Source of the DNA: Streptomyces lateritius
GTDB lineage: Bacteria > Actinomycetota > Actinomycetes > Streptomycetales > Streptomycetaceae
NCBI RefSeq assembly: GCF_014649715.1
Contig: NZ_BMTO01000009.1
Location: forward strand, 124,001-188,000
Length of the DNA: 64,000 bases
Direction: 5' to 3'
Part shown: piece by piece, positions 50,802 through 61,804 of the stretch
Layout: each line of letters starts with the position of its first letter
Numbering within the stretch: position 1 is the stretch's first letter
Notes under the pieces: generated by a model
Told to the model about the DNA's origin: nothing
Databases searched by the model: none
The model's input: only the letters and a program-made list of their open reading frames with translations
Position numbers and translations under genes: made by a program

Positions 50802-51881
50802 GTGAGCGACGCGATTCGGGGCACGGCACACGGGGATTCGCCCGTACCGCTGTCCGTACTGGACCTGGTGACCGTCGGCAGCGGGCGGACCGCGAGTGAG
50901 GCGCTGGCCACCAGTGTCGAGATCAGCAAGCTCGCCGAGCGGCGCGGCTACCACCGCCACTGGGTGGCCGAACACCACTCCATGCCCGGTGTCGCCTCCT
51001 CCTCGCCAGCCGTGATCCTGGCCCATCTCGCCGCGCACACCCGCCGCATCCGGCTCGGCTCGGGCGGGGTCATGCTGCCCAACCACGCTCCGCTGGTGAT
51101 CGCGGAGCAGTTCGGCACCCTGGAGGCGTTCGCCCCGGGCCGGATCGACCTGGGACTCGGCCGCGCGCCCGGCACGGACGGGGCCACGGCCGCCGCCCTG
51201 CGCCGCACGCAGACACTGGGCGAGGGTGCGGACGACTTCCCCCAGCAGCTCGCCGAGCTGACCCGCTTCCTGGACGACGACTTCCCCGAGGGCCACCGCT
51301 ACTCCCGGATCCACGCCGTCCCCGGACCGGTGCAGGGCCCGAAGGGCCGCCCGCCGATCTGGCTGCTCGGCTCCTCCGGCTTCAGTGCCCGCCTCGCCGG
51401 AGCGCTCGGCCTCCCCTTCGCCTTCGCCCACCACTTCTCCGCGCAGAACACCCTGCCCGCGCTCGACCTCTACCGGGACTCCTTCCGGCCCTCGGAGGTC
51501 CTCGACGCGCCGTACGCGCTGATCGGCGTCTCCGCGCTGGCGCACGACGACCCGAAGGAGGCGCGGCGCCAGGTCCTCACGGGCGCGCTGTCGATGCTGC
51601 GCCTGCGGACGGGCCGCCCGGGCCTGATCCCGACGCCGGAGGAGGCGGAGGCGTACGCCTTCAGCGCGGCGGAGGAGGACTTCGTGAGCGGCTGGCTCTC
51701 CAACGTCGTCCACGGCACGGCGGACGAGGTACGGACGGGCCTGGACGATCTGCGCCGGCGGACCGGCGCCGACGAGCTGATGATCACGGCCAACGCGCAC
51801 GGCGGTGATGTCCGGCTGCGGAGCTACGAGTTGATCGCCGACGCCTACGGACTGCCGGAAGCGGGCGTTCCGGCGGAGTGA
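50802..51881 (+). CDS. LLM-class flavin-dependent oxidoreductase
   Basis: A 359-residue luciferase-like monooxygenase. VPLSVLDLVTVGSGRTASEA is followed by HRHWVAEHHSMPGVASSSPAV (the flavin-contact loop near residue 52). GSGGVMLPNHAPLVIAEQFGTLEAF and PIWLLGSSGFSA are also typical. It uses FMNH2 or F420; the substrate is unknown. GTG start. It is divergent from the Ehu-type binding-protein gene with about 150 bp between. Confidence 0.88.
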   Translation: MSDAIRGTAHGDSPVPLSVLDLVTVGSGRTASEALATSVEISKLAERRGYHRHWVAEHHSMPGVASSSPAVILAHLAAHTRRIRLGSGGVMLPNHAPLVIAEQFGTLEAFAPGRIDLGLGRAPGTDGATAAALRRTQTLGEGADDFPQQLAELTRFLDDDFPEGHRYSRIHAVPGPVQGPKGRPPIWLLGSSGFSARLAGALGLPFAFAHHFSAQNTLPALDLYRDSFRPSEVLDAPYALIGVSALAHDDPKEARRQVLTGALSMLRLRTGRPGLIPTPEEAEAYAFSAAEEDFVSGWLSNVVHGTADEVRTGLDDLRRRTGADELMITANAHGGDVRLRSYELIADAYGLPEAGVPAE

Positions 51882-52026
51882 AACCTGGATGTCGCGGGCG
51901 GGCTGGTCCACTCGCGAACCGCCCGCCGGGCGATCCCTAAGTGAACCTTAAACCGCTCGTCACCTGTGGTGGCAAGCGGTTCCGCTTTCTGCTGCACGCC
52001 TCTGACAAGGGCTTTCCCGCTCGAAT

Positions 52027-52055
52027 TGGTCTAGTCCTCAATTTGGTTCAGACCA
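52027..52055. promoter_or_regulatory. Two dre-like boxes in the chitinase promoter
   Basis: TGGTCTAGTCCT (52027-52038) and TGGTTCAGACCA (52044-52055) are spaced 17 bp start to start and resemble the 12-bp direct repeats known from Streptomyces chitinase promoters. A possible -35 TTGACG at 52056-52061 directly abuts the second box, with CTATCA 17 bp later as -10. DasR-type control of the chitinase is likely. Confidence 0.7.
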
Positions 52056-52127
52056 TTGACGTGCTGTTCACGCGGGGGCTATCACTGCACCATCTCCCGT
52101 ACCGCGTCATCCCCTCGGAGGCCGCTC

Positions 52128-53812
<1,685 letters not shown>

Positions 53813-53816
<4 letters not shown>

Positions 53817-55822
53817 TCCGGTACTCCTTCGGTAGTCCGAAGCCGCACCCCCGATGACCACCGCCCCCGCCCGGATGTCCCTCCGGCCGGGGGCGGTTCC
53901 ATGCCGTCCGCGCGGAGGGGCAGGTCCGCTCCGGTCGCCTCAGACGGGCAGCGGTGTGCGCCCAGGAGTTCGGCGATGCGGTCCGGGGTGACCGCGCGGG
54001 AGTAGAGCCAGCCCTGGCCCGTGTCGCAGCCGATGCGGCGAAGGCGGGTCGCCTGGCCCGATGTCTCCACGCACTCGGCGGTGACCGTGAGGCCCAGCCG
54101 GTGGGCCAGCTGGACCAGGGCCTCCACGATCAGCTCGTCCGCCGGGTTGGCGTGTGCCTCGTCCTGGAAGCCTCGGACGAACGATCCGTCCAGCTTCAGG
54201 ACCGACACCGGCAGCCGGCTCAGATAGGCCAGGTTCGAGTAGCCCGTGCCGAAGTCGTCGATCGCGATCTGCACGCCCATGTCGCTCAGCGCCTGGAGCG
54301 CCTGGAGCGGCCGGCCCGCCGAGCCCATCACCGCGGACTCGGTCAGCTCCAGCTGGAGCAGGTGCGGCGGGAGCCCGGTCTCGGCCAGGATCCCCGCGAC
54401 GTCCGCCACCAGGTCCGAGTCCCAGACCTGCCGTACCGCCACGTTGACGCTCACGAACAGCGGCCGTCTGTGTGGGTGGTCCTGCTGCCACTGCCGCGCC
54501 TGGCGGCACGCCGTCCGCAGCACCCAGCGGCCCAGCTCGACGATCGAGCCGTCCTCCTCGGCGATGCCGACGAACCGATTCGGCGCCAGCGTCCCGAACT
54601 GCGGATGGTTCCAGCGCACCAGCGCCTCGACTCCGCGCACCGCCCCGTCCGCCATCCCCACCAGCGGCTGGTACTCCAGCGCGAACTCCCCGCGCTCCAC
54701 CGCCGGTCGCAGCGTCGAGGAGAGCGCCTGCCGGGTCATCCGGTGTGCGTTGCGCTCGGGGTCGAACAGCGTCCAGCGGGCCTTGCCGTCCGCCTTCGCC
54801 CAGTACAGCGTGGTGTCGGCGGCCTGCATCAGACCGGTCGCCGTCGTGCCGCGGGCGCCCCGCTCGACCACGCCGATCGACGCCGACACCGAGAGCCGCT
54901 GCCCGGCCAGGTCGAAGGGCTGCTGGAGCGCGCACAGCACCGACTGGGCCAGGTCCGCGAGCTGTTCCGTCCCCGTGGACTCCTCGACGAGGATCGCGAA
55001 CTCGTCGCCGCCGAGCCGCGCCACCAGATGTCCGCCGCTCCTGGTGTACCCGTCGCTGTCCGCGCACTCGGTCAACCGGGCGGCCACGGCGGCGAGAAGC
55101 CGGTCGCCGACCCGGTGCCCCAGGGTGTCGTTGACCGCCTTGAAGCCGTCGAGGTCCAGGTAGCAGAGACCGATCCGCCCTGTTCCGCCATGCCCGTACG
55201 ACTCGTACGATCCGCTCTCCGGCGTCTCGTCGTCCTGGGCGGCCGTCTCCAGGGCCGCCGAGAGCCGCTCGAAGAAGAGGGTGCGGTTGGGCAGCCGGGT
55301 CACCGGATCGTGCATCTGGAGATGGCGCAGCCGCGCCTGCAGCTCGCGGCGGTCGCTGATGTCGGCGATCGCGAGCAGCACCCGACGGCTGTCGGGGACC
55401 GGGGAGACGGTGACCTCGGCCCAGAGCGAGCGGCCGTCGGGGTGCTTGAGGCGGCGCGTGCAGCGGAAACGGGAGCGGCGGCCGCGCAGCACCTCGCGGT
55501 ACGCGTGCCAGGTGCGGCCGTCGGAGGCGAGGTCCACGAGGTCGGCGGCGGCCTGCTCCCGCAGCGCGCCGGCCTCGGTGCCGAAGAGGATGCCGAGCGC
55601 GTCGTTGGCGGAGACGACGAGGCCGTCCTGGTCGACGACGGCCATGGCGAGCTGGGCGGCGCGGAAGGCGGCGCGGTAGTCGCGGAGTTCGGTGGCGCAC
55701 CGGTCGACGGCGTGGTGCTCCTCGTCGACCGGATGGTCGTGATCACGCTCCGTGACCGGGGGCGCGTGCTCCCGTGCTGCCGAGAGCTGCGTGTGCACCG
55801 GTCCTTCGGGGGTTCCGCTCAC
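53813..55822 (-). CDS. cdgA: PAS-GGDEF-EAL cyclic di-GMP enzyme (CdgA-like)
   Basis: A 669-residue soluble protein. A PAS domain is at about residues 48-165. The GGDEF domain has RLGGDEFAIL (GGDEF 271-275) and the EAL domain has GVEALVRWNHP (EAL 399-401), with DDFGTGYSNLAYL and TAECVET downstream. Both catalytic signatures look intact, so synthesis and degradation of c-di-GMP are both possible. No RxxD inhibitory site precedes GGDEF. Size, domain order and neighbourhood resemble Streptomyces CdgA, from memory. GTG start. The TAG stop overlaps that of the chitinase. Confidence 0.85.
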
Positions 55823-56177
55823 CGCTCGCTCCCGTAGTGCAGTTGGGCCGTACAGACGTGGTCGGGATGGGGTCGGCCAAGGAAAGTGTGCCGATCATAG
55901 AGGCTGGCCCGGGGGCCGTTCCAGCTCCGTGGGCGCCGTCCCGCCCTGCGGACGCGGTGAGCCGGCCCGCCGCCCACTCTGCCCGATCGTTTCTGCGCGG
56001 GTCTGACGCGGGACGACGGGGCCTGACCGATTGTGACGTTCCGTGAGTCATCGAGGGCTCGTGTCGCGTCGACCCCGTGTCGCCCGCTCACTCGACTGGG
56101 GCAGCGGAAAAGTGCGAAATGCCGCAAATCATCACAAGGTGGGTGAGGTGTCCCGCATTCCGGAGCCGGAGGTCTAC

Positions 56178-57455
56178 GTGAGGGGTCAGCAGCCACCCGA
56201 GGGAGTGGCCGGTGGAGTGGCCGGGGGAGTGGATCGCGCCCGGCTCCGCGCCGGAGCGGCGGCCTTCACCTCCCTCGTGGCGCTCGCCGCGACCGGACTC
56301 GTGGCGGGCCCCGCCGTGGGCGCCCCCTCGGCCGGCCCCTGCGCCCTGCCGCGTACCGCCGCCCACCACTCCCTGGGCCTGGACACCTGGAACGACTCCT
56401 ACCCGCAGCCCCGTCGCTCCCTCGACGCGGCCATGATCTTCCTGTCCTTCCCGGACTCCACCCCGCTGACCACCCCCGAAGAACTGGCCGCCGACCACTT
56501 CCCCGGCACGAGCGACTTCTTCCGGCGGGCGTCATACGGGCGTTTCACGCTCCACCCGCACCCGCGGCGCGAGTGGACCCGCATGCCGCAGTCCTCCACC
56601 GCGTACGCCATACGGCGGGACTGGGACGCCGTGAAGCGCACCGCGTACCTGCGCGACGCGCTCGCGGCGGTGGACGACGAGGTCGACTTCTCGCGGTACG
56701 ACATCGTCTATCTCGTGGCCGACCCGGACGCGCCGGGCGTGGACTCCGACGCCACGAAGGTGGTCAACCTGGAGCACCCGCTGACGGTGGACGGTACGGA
56801 GATCGACCGCGTCGTCACCGTCTTCGAGCGGCACCCGCCGGACCGCAACGTCCTCGCCCACGAGACCGGCCACGTCTTCGACCTGCCGGACCTCTATCAC
56901 CGGCCCACGGACGGCAAGGGGGACTGGGACACCCATGTGGGGGACTGGGACGTCATGGGCAGCCAGTTCGGCCTCGCCCCGGACCTCTTCGGCTGGCACA
57001 AGTGGAAGCTGGGCTGGCTGGAGCGCCGCCAGGTGAGCTGCGTCCAGGGGGAGGGCACCCATCTGCTCAGCCTGGAGCCGCTGGCGGCGGCGCCGGTGGC
57101 CGGCGGCACGGTCGGCACCCGCCTGGCGGTGGTCCGGACGGGGCCGGGGACGGCGCTGGCGATCGAGGCGCGCGGCTCGACCGGCAACGACGGGGACACC
57201 TGTACGGAGGGTGTGCTGATCTACCGCGTACGGAACGAGGTGGCGTCGGGGGAGGGGCCGGTCGAGGTCGTGGACACGCATCCGCGCACCGAGGCGTGCT
57301 GGGACCGCTCGGTGTACCCGCCGCTCGCGGACGCTCCGCTGCGGGTCGGGGAGACGTTCACGGTGCCGGGTGAGAACACCCGGGTGGAGGTGGCGGACCG
57401 GACGCGCACGGGCGCGTGGACGGTGAAGGTGACGGTGGAGGGCCGCCGCCCCTGA
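56178..57455 (+). CDS. Secreted M6-family-like zinc metalloprotease
   Basis: A roughly 425-residue exported protease. The N-terminal signal region (AFTSLVALAATGLVAGPAVGA) is followed by a domain with the zinc site NVLAHETGHVFDLPDLYH (HExxH plus downstream Asp) and then GDWDVMGS, the M6 Met-turn. A beta-rich C-terminal domain follows. The start is uncertain: GTG 56178 after GGAGG or GTG 56148. The 355 bp upstream (55823-56177) separate it from the divergent c-di-GMP gene and hold promoters but no gene I can support. Confidence 0.88.
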   Translation: MRGQQPPEGVAGGVAGGVDRARLRAGAAAFTSLVALAATGLVAGPAVGAPSAGPCALPRTAAHHSLGLDTWNDSYPQPRRSLDAAMIFLSFPDSTPLTTPEELAADHFPGTSDFFRRASYGRFTLHPHPRREWTRMPQSSTAYAIRRDWDAVKRTAYLRDALAAVDDEVDFSRYDIVYLVADPDAPGVDSDATKVVNLEHPLTVDGTEIDRVVTVFERHPPDRNVLAHETGHVFDLPDLYHRPTDGKGDWDTHVGDWDVMGSQFGLAPDLFGWHKWKLGWLERRQVSCVQGEGTHLLSLEPLAAAPVAGGTVGTRLAVVRTGPGTALAIEARGSTGNDGDTCTEGVLIYRVRNEVASGEGPVEVVDTHPRTEACWDRSVYPPLADAPLRVGETFTVPGENTRVEVADRTRTGAWTVKVTVEGRRP

Positions 57456-57545
57456 CCCGGGCACCGAATGCGTGATCGACGGGTGCGGATCGAGGGGGCA
57501 CGGATCCGAAGCGCAGATCCACGAGCGCAGATCCACGAGCGAACG

Positions 57546-57577
57546 AAAAAGCCCCCCGCTTCCGCGAGGGGCTTTCT
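57546..57577. terminator. Hairpin between protease and tRNA-Lys
   Basis: AAAGCCCC and GGGGCTTT with an inner CCGC/GCG stem, flanked by an A-tract on one side and T on the other. It serves the protease gene and tRNA-Lys copy 3. It closely resembles the hairpin at 46581. Confidence 0.8.
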
Positions 57578-57584
57578 CCGTCTG

Positions 57585-57658
57585 TGCGCCGCCAGGGACT
57601 CGAACCCCGGACCCGCTGATTAAGAGTCAGCTGCTCTAACCAACTGAGCTAGCGGCGC
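57585..57658 (-). tRNA. tRNA-Lys (anticodon CUU), copy 3
   Basis: A 74-nt gene identical in sequence to those at 35957 and 46621. Its 5' end overlaps the last codons and stop of the upstream protein gene on the same strand. Confidence 0.97.
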
Positions 57659-58320
57659 CTGCTGACGTCGTAGACCTTAGCATCCTGATCGGCGGGAGGA
57701 AAAATCGATATCCGCACGTCGGCGGCGGAGGCCGCCCGGACCGCCCGGACGCAGGCCCAGAGCATGACCTCCGGCCCGGGAAGCCACGGGTGACGGGTGT
57801 CGGGGGCGACGACCCAGCGGGCGCCGGTCGGCTCGCGAGCAGTGAGCGGGGGGATGGTCACGGCGTCGCCGGTGCCGTGACAGAGCGGCGGCGGGACGGC
57901 GTCGCCCCACTCCTCCCAGTCGAGGAGGGAGGGTAACCGCTGCGCCGTCCCGGGGGCTGCGAAGAGGAGCATCCGGCCCCGGTGGAGGGCGACGGGCCCG
58001 GATCCCGGGCCCTCCGACCAGAGCCGGTCGAGCATGCGCCGGCCGAAGATCGTGTCGACGTTCACGACGTCGAAGACGGTTCCGCAGGGGAGCACGGCGG
58101 GGGCGGTCGGGCGCGCCTCCCAGAGCGCGAGCGTGGAGCGCGGATACGCGGCGGCGGAGGCGAGCCAGCCGGCCCCGGCCGCGGTGACGCGCGCGGCGTG
58201 GTTGCGCCCCTCCTCCCGGTCCCGGAGGAACCGGAAGATGTCGGCCCGGCCGGTCCGCCGCTCGTCGGTATCGCTCTGGGCGGGGCTCAGGGGGGTCTCG
58301 TCTCGCAGCCATGCGCTCAT
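57649..58320 (-). CDS. Small primase/polymerase (prim-pol)-like protein
   Basis: A 223-residue protein resembling the N-terminal bifunctional DNA primase/polymerase domain found alone in many Streptomyces genes: WLASAAAYPRSTLALWEARPTAP, then LPCGTVFDVVNVDTIFGRRML. The catalytic acidic residues are not obvious, so activity is uncertain. The start ATG 58320 lacks a clear ribosome site. The TAG stop falls inside tRNA-Lys copy 3 (10 nt overlap), so the reading frame ends in the tRNA sequence. Confidence 0.65.
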   Translation of the reverse strand: MSAWLRDETPLSPAQSDTDERRTGRADIFRFLRDREEGRNHAARVTAAGAGWLASAAAYPRSTLALWEARPTAPAVLPCGTVFDVVNVDTIFGRRMLDRLWSEGPGSGPVALHRGRMLLFAAPGTAQRLPSLLDWEEWGDAVPPPLCHGTGDAVTIPPLTAREPTGARWVVAPDTRHPWLPGPEVMLWACVRAVRAASAADVRISIFPPADQDAKVYDVSRRR

Positions 58321-58538
58321 GCGGCAAGATCTACCGCCAGTCACCACACCGTTTCAGAGAGTTGAGGAAAACTCGGACACGGCGGGTGCGAGAGGAGTAT
58401 CTTCCGCCCCGGCATATGCCACACGGGTGGAGACGCGGCGCCCGAGCGGGGGGCGCACGGGGCTCACCATCCGGCGCACCCCCGGCTCACTCTCGCCCGG
58501 CGCGGGGGTGACCGCCTTCATCCCCGCGCCGACGTGAC

Positions 58539-58895
58539 TCACTCCTCCGGCGGGCGGCCGCCCGAGCGGATCAGGTCGCGGCCGAACTCGATCATCTTGC
58601 GGGCGTAGTCCTCGGTCCACTCCGCCCGCTCGGCGACGTCCGCGGGCGTCAGCCGGTCGAAGCGGCGCGGGTCGGCGAGCTGCGCCGCCGCGATCGCCTG
58701 GAACTCGACGGCCCGGTCCGTCGCCGCCCGGAAGGCGAGCGTCAGCTCGGTCGCCCGGGACAGCAGCTCGCGCGGGTCCTCGATCGACTCCAGGTCGAAG
58801 AAGTGCTCGGGGTCGGCGGTCGCCTCGGCAGGCTCGAAGATCAGCGGTGCGGGCCGGAGCCGCCGCTGCCCGTTCCGCTCCGCGGATTCCGCCAT
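58539..58895 (-). CDS. Small helical cytoplasmic protein, unknown
   Basis: A 118-residue, acidic protein without signal or membrane segment. ATG 58895 follows GAGGAGAAGGACG. The body is predicted helical (PEHFFDLESIEDPRELLSRATELTLAFR at about 38-65) and ends LTPADVAERAEWTEDYARKMIEF, with a HTH-like feel. I do not recognise a family. The 218-bp gap to the prim-pol-like gene holds no supported feature. Confidence 0.7.
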   Translation of the reverse strand: MAESAERNGQRRLRPAPLIFEPAEATADPEHFFDLESIEDPRELLSRATELTLAFRAATDRAVEFQAIAAAQLADPRRFDRLTPADVAERAEWTEDYARKMIEFGRDLIRSGGRPPEE

Positions 58896-58989
58896 CGTCC
58901 TTCTCCTCCTCGCACACACGCGGCCCGGACACCCGGGCCGCTTTCCATTCTCCCGCCTCGCGCAAGAGGGCGGTGGGGCCGGCCGGGAA

Positions 58990-59604
58990 TCAGCCGCCGA
59001 GGCCGCGCAGATACACCGCGAGCCCACCGAAGAACTCCCGGTCGGCATCGATTCCGCGTGCCTGCCGGCCGGCCTCCGCCATGTACGGGAAGCGGTCCCG
59101 CGGCAGTTCGGAGATGGTCACGGTCCCCGCGCCGGAGAGGGAACCGAGGTGTTCGAGCTGGATCGCCCCGACGACGTAGCTGATCAGGCCGCGCAGGGCG
59201 ACGACCCGCTGCTCGCCCTCGACGCCCGCCTCGGCGAGCAGGCCGAGCATCGACTCCGACCAGCGCAGCAGGCCGGGCAGCCGGTGCCGGTGGGTCATGG
59301 TCAGCGGGACGGCCGCCGGGTGGGCGCTCACGCTGTCGCGGAGCCGCCGGACCATGATCTCGATCCGGTCCCGCCAGGGCGCGTCCGTGGCGGGCGGGCT
59401 GGGGTCGACGGTGCTCAGGACGCGCTCGACGACCAGCCCCTCCAGTTCGTCGCGGTCGGCCACGTACCGGTAGAGCCCCATCGTGCTCATGCCGAGTTCC
59501 TTGGCGACCGCGCGCATGGAGAGGCCGGCGAGCCCGTCGCGGTCGATGACGGCGAGGGCGGCGGCGGCCAGCTGGTCCTGGGTGAGCGAACGGGGGCGGG
59601 GCAT
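58990..59604 (-). CDS. TetR-family transcriptional regulator
   Basis: A 204-residue TetR protein. The HTH is AALAVIDRDGLAGLSMRAVAKELGMSTMGLYRYVADRDEL-type (about residues 15-54). The C-terminal ligand domain is of the TetR_C type (HPAAVPLTMTHRHRLPGLLRW). It is divergent from a redoxin gene, with an inverted repeat between them; it probably represses itself and that gene. The ligand is unknown. Confidence 0.93.
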   Translation of the reverse strand: MPRPRSLTQDQLAAAALAVIDRDGLAGLSMRAVAKELGMSTMGLYRYVADRDELEGLVVERVLSTVDPSPPATDAPWRDRIEIMVRRLRDSVSAHPAAVPLTMTHRHRLPGLLRWSESMLGLLAEAGVEGEQRVVALRGLISYVVGAIQLEHLGSLSGAGTVTISELPRDRFPYMAEAGRQARGIDADREFFGGLAVYLRGLGG

Positions 59605-59612
59605 GACGGTTG

Positions 59613-59639
59613 ACAGCGTACGACATACGCCTACGCTGT
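59613..59639. promoter_or_regulatory. Candidate TetR operator
   Basis: ACAGCGTA-N11-TACGCTGT is an 8-bp inverted repeat 9 bp upstream of the TetR start. GTACGCCGTACGCCTACG further on repeats part of it. A TTGACA hexamer (59609-59614) overlaps its left end, so binding should block transcription. Confidence 0.6.
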
Positions 59640-59675
59640 TAGGAGTACGCCGTACGCCTACGTGAGAGGTGCTCC

Positions 59676-60290
59676 ATGCGCATGCCCCGAGGGTTGCTGA
59701 AGCCCGGCTCCTCCGCCCCCGTCCAGACGCTCGACCCGCTCATCGGCCCGCCCGTCGCCGTCCTCGGCCCCGATCCGGCACGGCTGGTCCATCTGCAGTT
59801 CCGGCGCTTCGCCGGCTGCCCCGTCTGCCATCTGCACCTGCGCTCGGTGGTGCGGCGGTACGAGGAGATCGCGGCGGCCGGCGTGCGCGAGGTCGTGGTC
59901 TTCCACTCGCCGCCCGAGGAACTGCGCCCGCACCTGGACGGCCTGCCGTTCCCGGTCGTCGCCGACCCCGACAAGCTGCTCTACACCGCGTTCGGGGTGG
60001 AGTCGACCCCTTGGGCCCTGCTCGCCCCCCGGGCGTGGGGGCCGATGGTCCGGGCCGTCCTCGTCGGCACCTGGGGAATGCTGCGCGGCCGCGAGAAGCC
60101 GCCGGTGCTCCGCCCCCGGGGCGGACGGCTCGGGCTCCCCGCCGACTTCCTGATCGGGAGCGACGGACGGATCGTCGCCGCGAAGTACGGCGAACACGTC
60201 GACGACCAGTGGTCGGTGGACCAACTGCTCGCCCTCGCGGGGGCCGCGTCCCACACCCCGGCCCCCGCGCCCGCCACGCCGGCCGGCTGA
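59676..60290 (+). CDS. AhpC/TSA-like redoxin
   Basis: A 204-residue thioredoxin-fold protein. FRRFAGCPVCHLHLRSVVRR around residue 45-64 holds a CxxC (Cys-Pro-Val-Cys), followed by VVVFHSPPEELRPHL and PFPVVADPDKLLYTAFG. This is the peroxiredoxin-like AhpC/TSA pattern. It may reduce peroxides or disulfides. It is divergent from, and probably controlled by, the TetR regulator. ATG 59676; ATG 59682 is an alternative. Confidence 0.85.
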   Translation: MRMPRGLLKPGSSAPVQTLDPLIGPPVAVLGPDPARLVHLQFRRFAGCPVCHLHLRSVVRRYEEIAAAGVREVVVFHSPPEELRPHLDGLPFPVVADPDKLLYTAFGVESTPWALLAPRAWGPMVRAVLVGTWGMLRGREKPPVLRPRGGRLGLPADFLIGSDGRIVAAKYGEHVDDQWSVDQLLALAGAASHTPAPAPATPAG

Positions 60291-60333
60291 CGGACCGGCC
60301 GGGAGGTCACGGCGCCCACACCACGCGGTGTTC

Positions 60334-60380
60334 CCGTCAGGTGCGAGAGGACCGCGTGGTTCGCCTCCCAGCCGTCGGGG
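60334..60380. repeat. 47-bp direct duplication, copy 1
   Basis: Identical to 60502-60548, which encodes part of the C-terminus of the adjacent SF1 helicase. It lies in the gap between the redoxin and helicase genes, flanked by further degenerate similarity, and looks like a leftover end of a second helicase copy. Confidence 0.85.
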
Positions 60381-60475
60381 CTGGGACCACTGGCCGCCGG
60401 CGGCGTGCCGGACTCCGTCCGGCGGATCGGGCGGCGTCGGGCTGATCGCCTGCCGGGCAGGTGACGGAGCGGCGG

Positions 60476-61804
60476 TCAGGGACGCCAGCTCACCCGGTGC
60501 TCCGTCAGGTGCGAGAGGACCGCGTGGTTCGCCTCCCAGCCGTCGGGGAACTTCACCGTGACTCCCAGCTGCACGGGCTCCGTCGACGGATGTTCGTCCA
60601 GCAGTTCCGCCACGCCCGCGCGGCAGACCACGATGCAGGCGTGGCGGTGACGGGACGCCAGTACGCACAGGCGGCCCGTCTCCAGATGGAAGGCCGTGGC
60701 GTCAGGGCGGCCGGAGAGCGGGTGGAGGACCACCGTCACGTCGTACTCGCGGCCCTGGAGACGGTTCGCCGTGTCCACGGTCACCCCCGCGACCCCCAGC
60801 TCCGCCAGCGCCGCGCGGATCGCCGCCGCCTGGTCGCGGTGGGCCGTGCCGACCGCGATCCGGTCGGGCGTCAGGGGCACGGGGTCGGGGGCGCGTTCGG
60901 ATACCGCGGCGCCGCCCCGGTCCAGCAGCCGGCGCACCACGAGCGCCACCGCCCGTACCGCCTCCGGGTCGGTGCGCGGGGTGCGTCGGGCCGGCAGTTC
61001 CAGCAGGCCCCAGCCCGACTCGGCCGCTTCGTCCAGGACCCGGTCGGGGCCGGAGCCGTCCGACGCCACCCCGAACGTCAGGCGCCGGTCGCCGTGGTCC
61101 GTGCCGCTGCGGAACCGCGTGTACGGGTAGAACGCGTCGGACACCAGCGGCGCCGCCGACGCCGGAAGCCGCCAGGACACCGGAAGCCGGTGCTGGGGCA
61201 GATCCGGATTGTGGGCGAGGAGCGTCGAGACCGCGCTCGCCGACGGGTCGTAGGACAGCCCCGCCCACTGCTCCGCGCCGACCACCGAGAAGGGGTCCAG
61301 CTGCCCCGGGTCGCCCACGAACAGCGCCCGCTCGAACAGCCCCGCCACCGCGAGCAGCGCGTCCGAGCGCATCTGGTAGGCCTCGTCCACGATCGCGTGC
61401 GCCCACGGCTCCACGTTCTTCACGTGCGCCCACTTCGCGGCCGTCGAGATGACCACGTCGAGCCCGGCGAGATCCCCCGCCTTCGACGACTTCCGCACGT
61501 TCTCCAAGTCGTCGAGCGCCTTGTCGTACGGGTCGCTGTCGTTGGAGTGCAGCCGGCCCACCGGAAGCTCCGGCTCCTTCTCCGCGAGCCGCAGAACCAG
61601 ATCGTCCACCTGCGCGTTCGTCTGAGCCACCACCATCAACGGCCGGCCCGCCGAGGCCAGTTCCAGCGCCGCGCGCACCACGAGCGTCGACTTGCCCGCG
61701 CCCGGCGGGGAGTCGACGACCACCCCACGGGCGTCCCCGTGCAGGGTGTCGGCCAGGATGCCGGCCGTCGCGCGGGCGGCCTCCGCACCGGGATCGAAAC
61801 TCAC
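60476..61804 (-). CDS. SF1-type DNA helicase/ATPase
   Basis: A 442-residue P-loop ATPase. Walker A is VVDSPPGAGKSTL (about residues 29-41), Walker B AIVDEAYQM, motif III FVGDPGQLDPF, motif V VDTANRLQGREYDV and motif VI LASRHRHACIVV. This order is that of superfamily 1 helicases. GTG 61804 overlaps the stop of the preceding gene (GTGA), so it is translated with a protein of unknown function and a RecB-like nuclease. The three probably work together on DNA. Confidence 0.88.
   Translation of the reverse strand: MSFDPGAEAARATAGILADTLHGDARGVVVDSPPGAGKSTLVVRAALELASAGRPLMVVAQTNAQVDDLVLRLAEKEPELPVGRLHSNDSDPYDKALDDLENVRKSSKAGDLAGLDVVISTAAKWAHVKNVEPWAHAIVDEAYQMRSDALLAVAGLFERALFVGDPGQLDPFSVVGAEQWAGLSYDPSASAVSTLLAHNPDLPQHRLPVSWRLPASAAPLVSDAFYPYTRFRSGTDHGDRRLTFGVASDGSGPDRVLDEAAESGWGLLELPARRTPRTDPEAVRAVALVVRRLLDRGGAAVSERAPDPVPLTPDRIAVGTAHRDQAAAIRAALAELGVAGVTVDTANRLQGREYDVTVVLHPLSGRPDATAFHLETGRLCVLASRHRHACIVVCRAGVAELLDEHPSTEPVQLGVTVKFPDGWEANHAVLSHLTEHRVSWRP
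60502..60548. repeat. 47-bp direct duplication, copy 2 (inside helicase gene)
   Basis: The coding copy of the 47-bp sequence at 60334-60380, 168 bp away in direct orientation. It encodes part of the helicase tail near LSHLTEHRVSW. Confidence 0.85.

Noticed and set aside
55823..56177. BldD-type site upstream of the c-di-GMP gene
   Set aside because: BldD control of such genes is known in Streptomyces, but no convincing palindromic BldD box was found in the gap.
58412..58421. GGCATATGCC, the core of the palindrome near the IclR gene, as a second operator
   Set aside because: Only a 10-bp match without the flanking CT/AG, and no suitable gene start close by; chance is likely.
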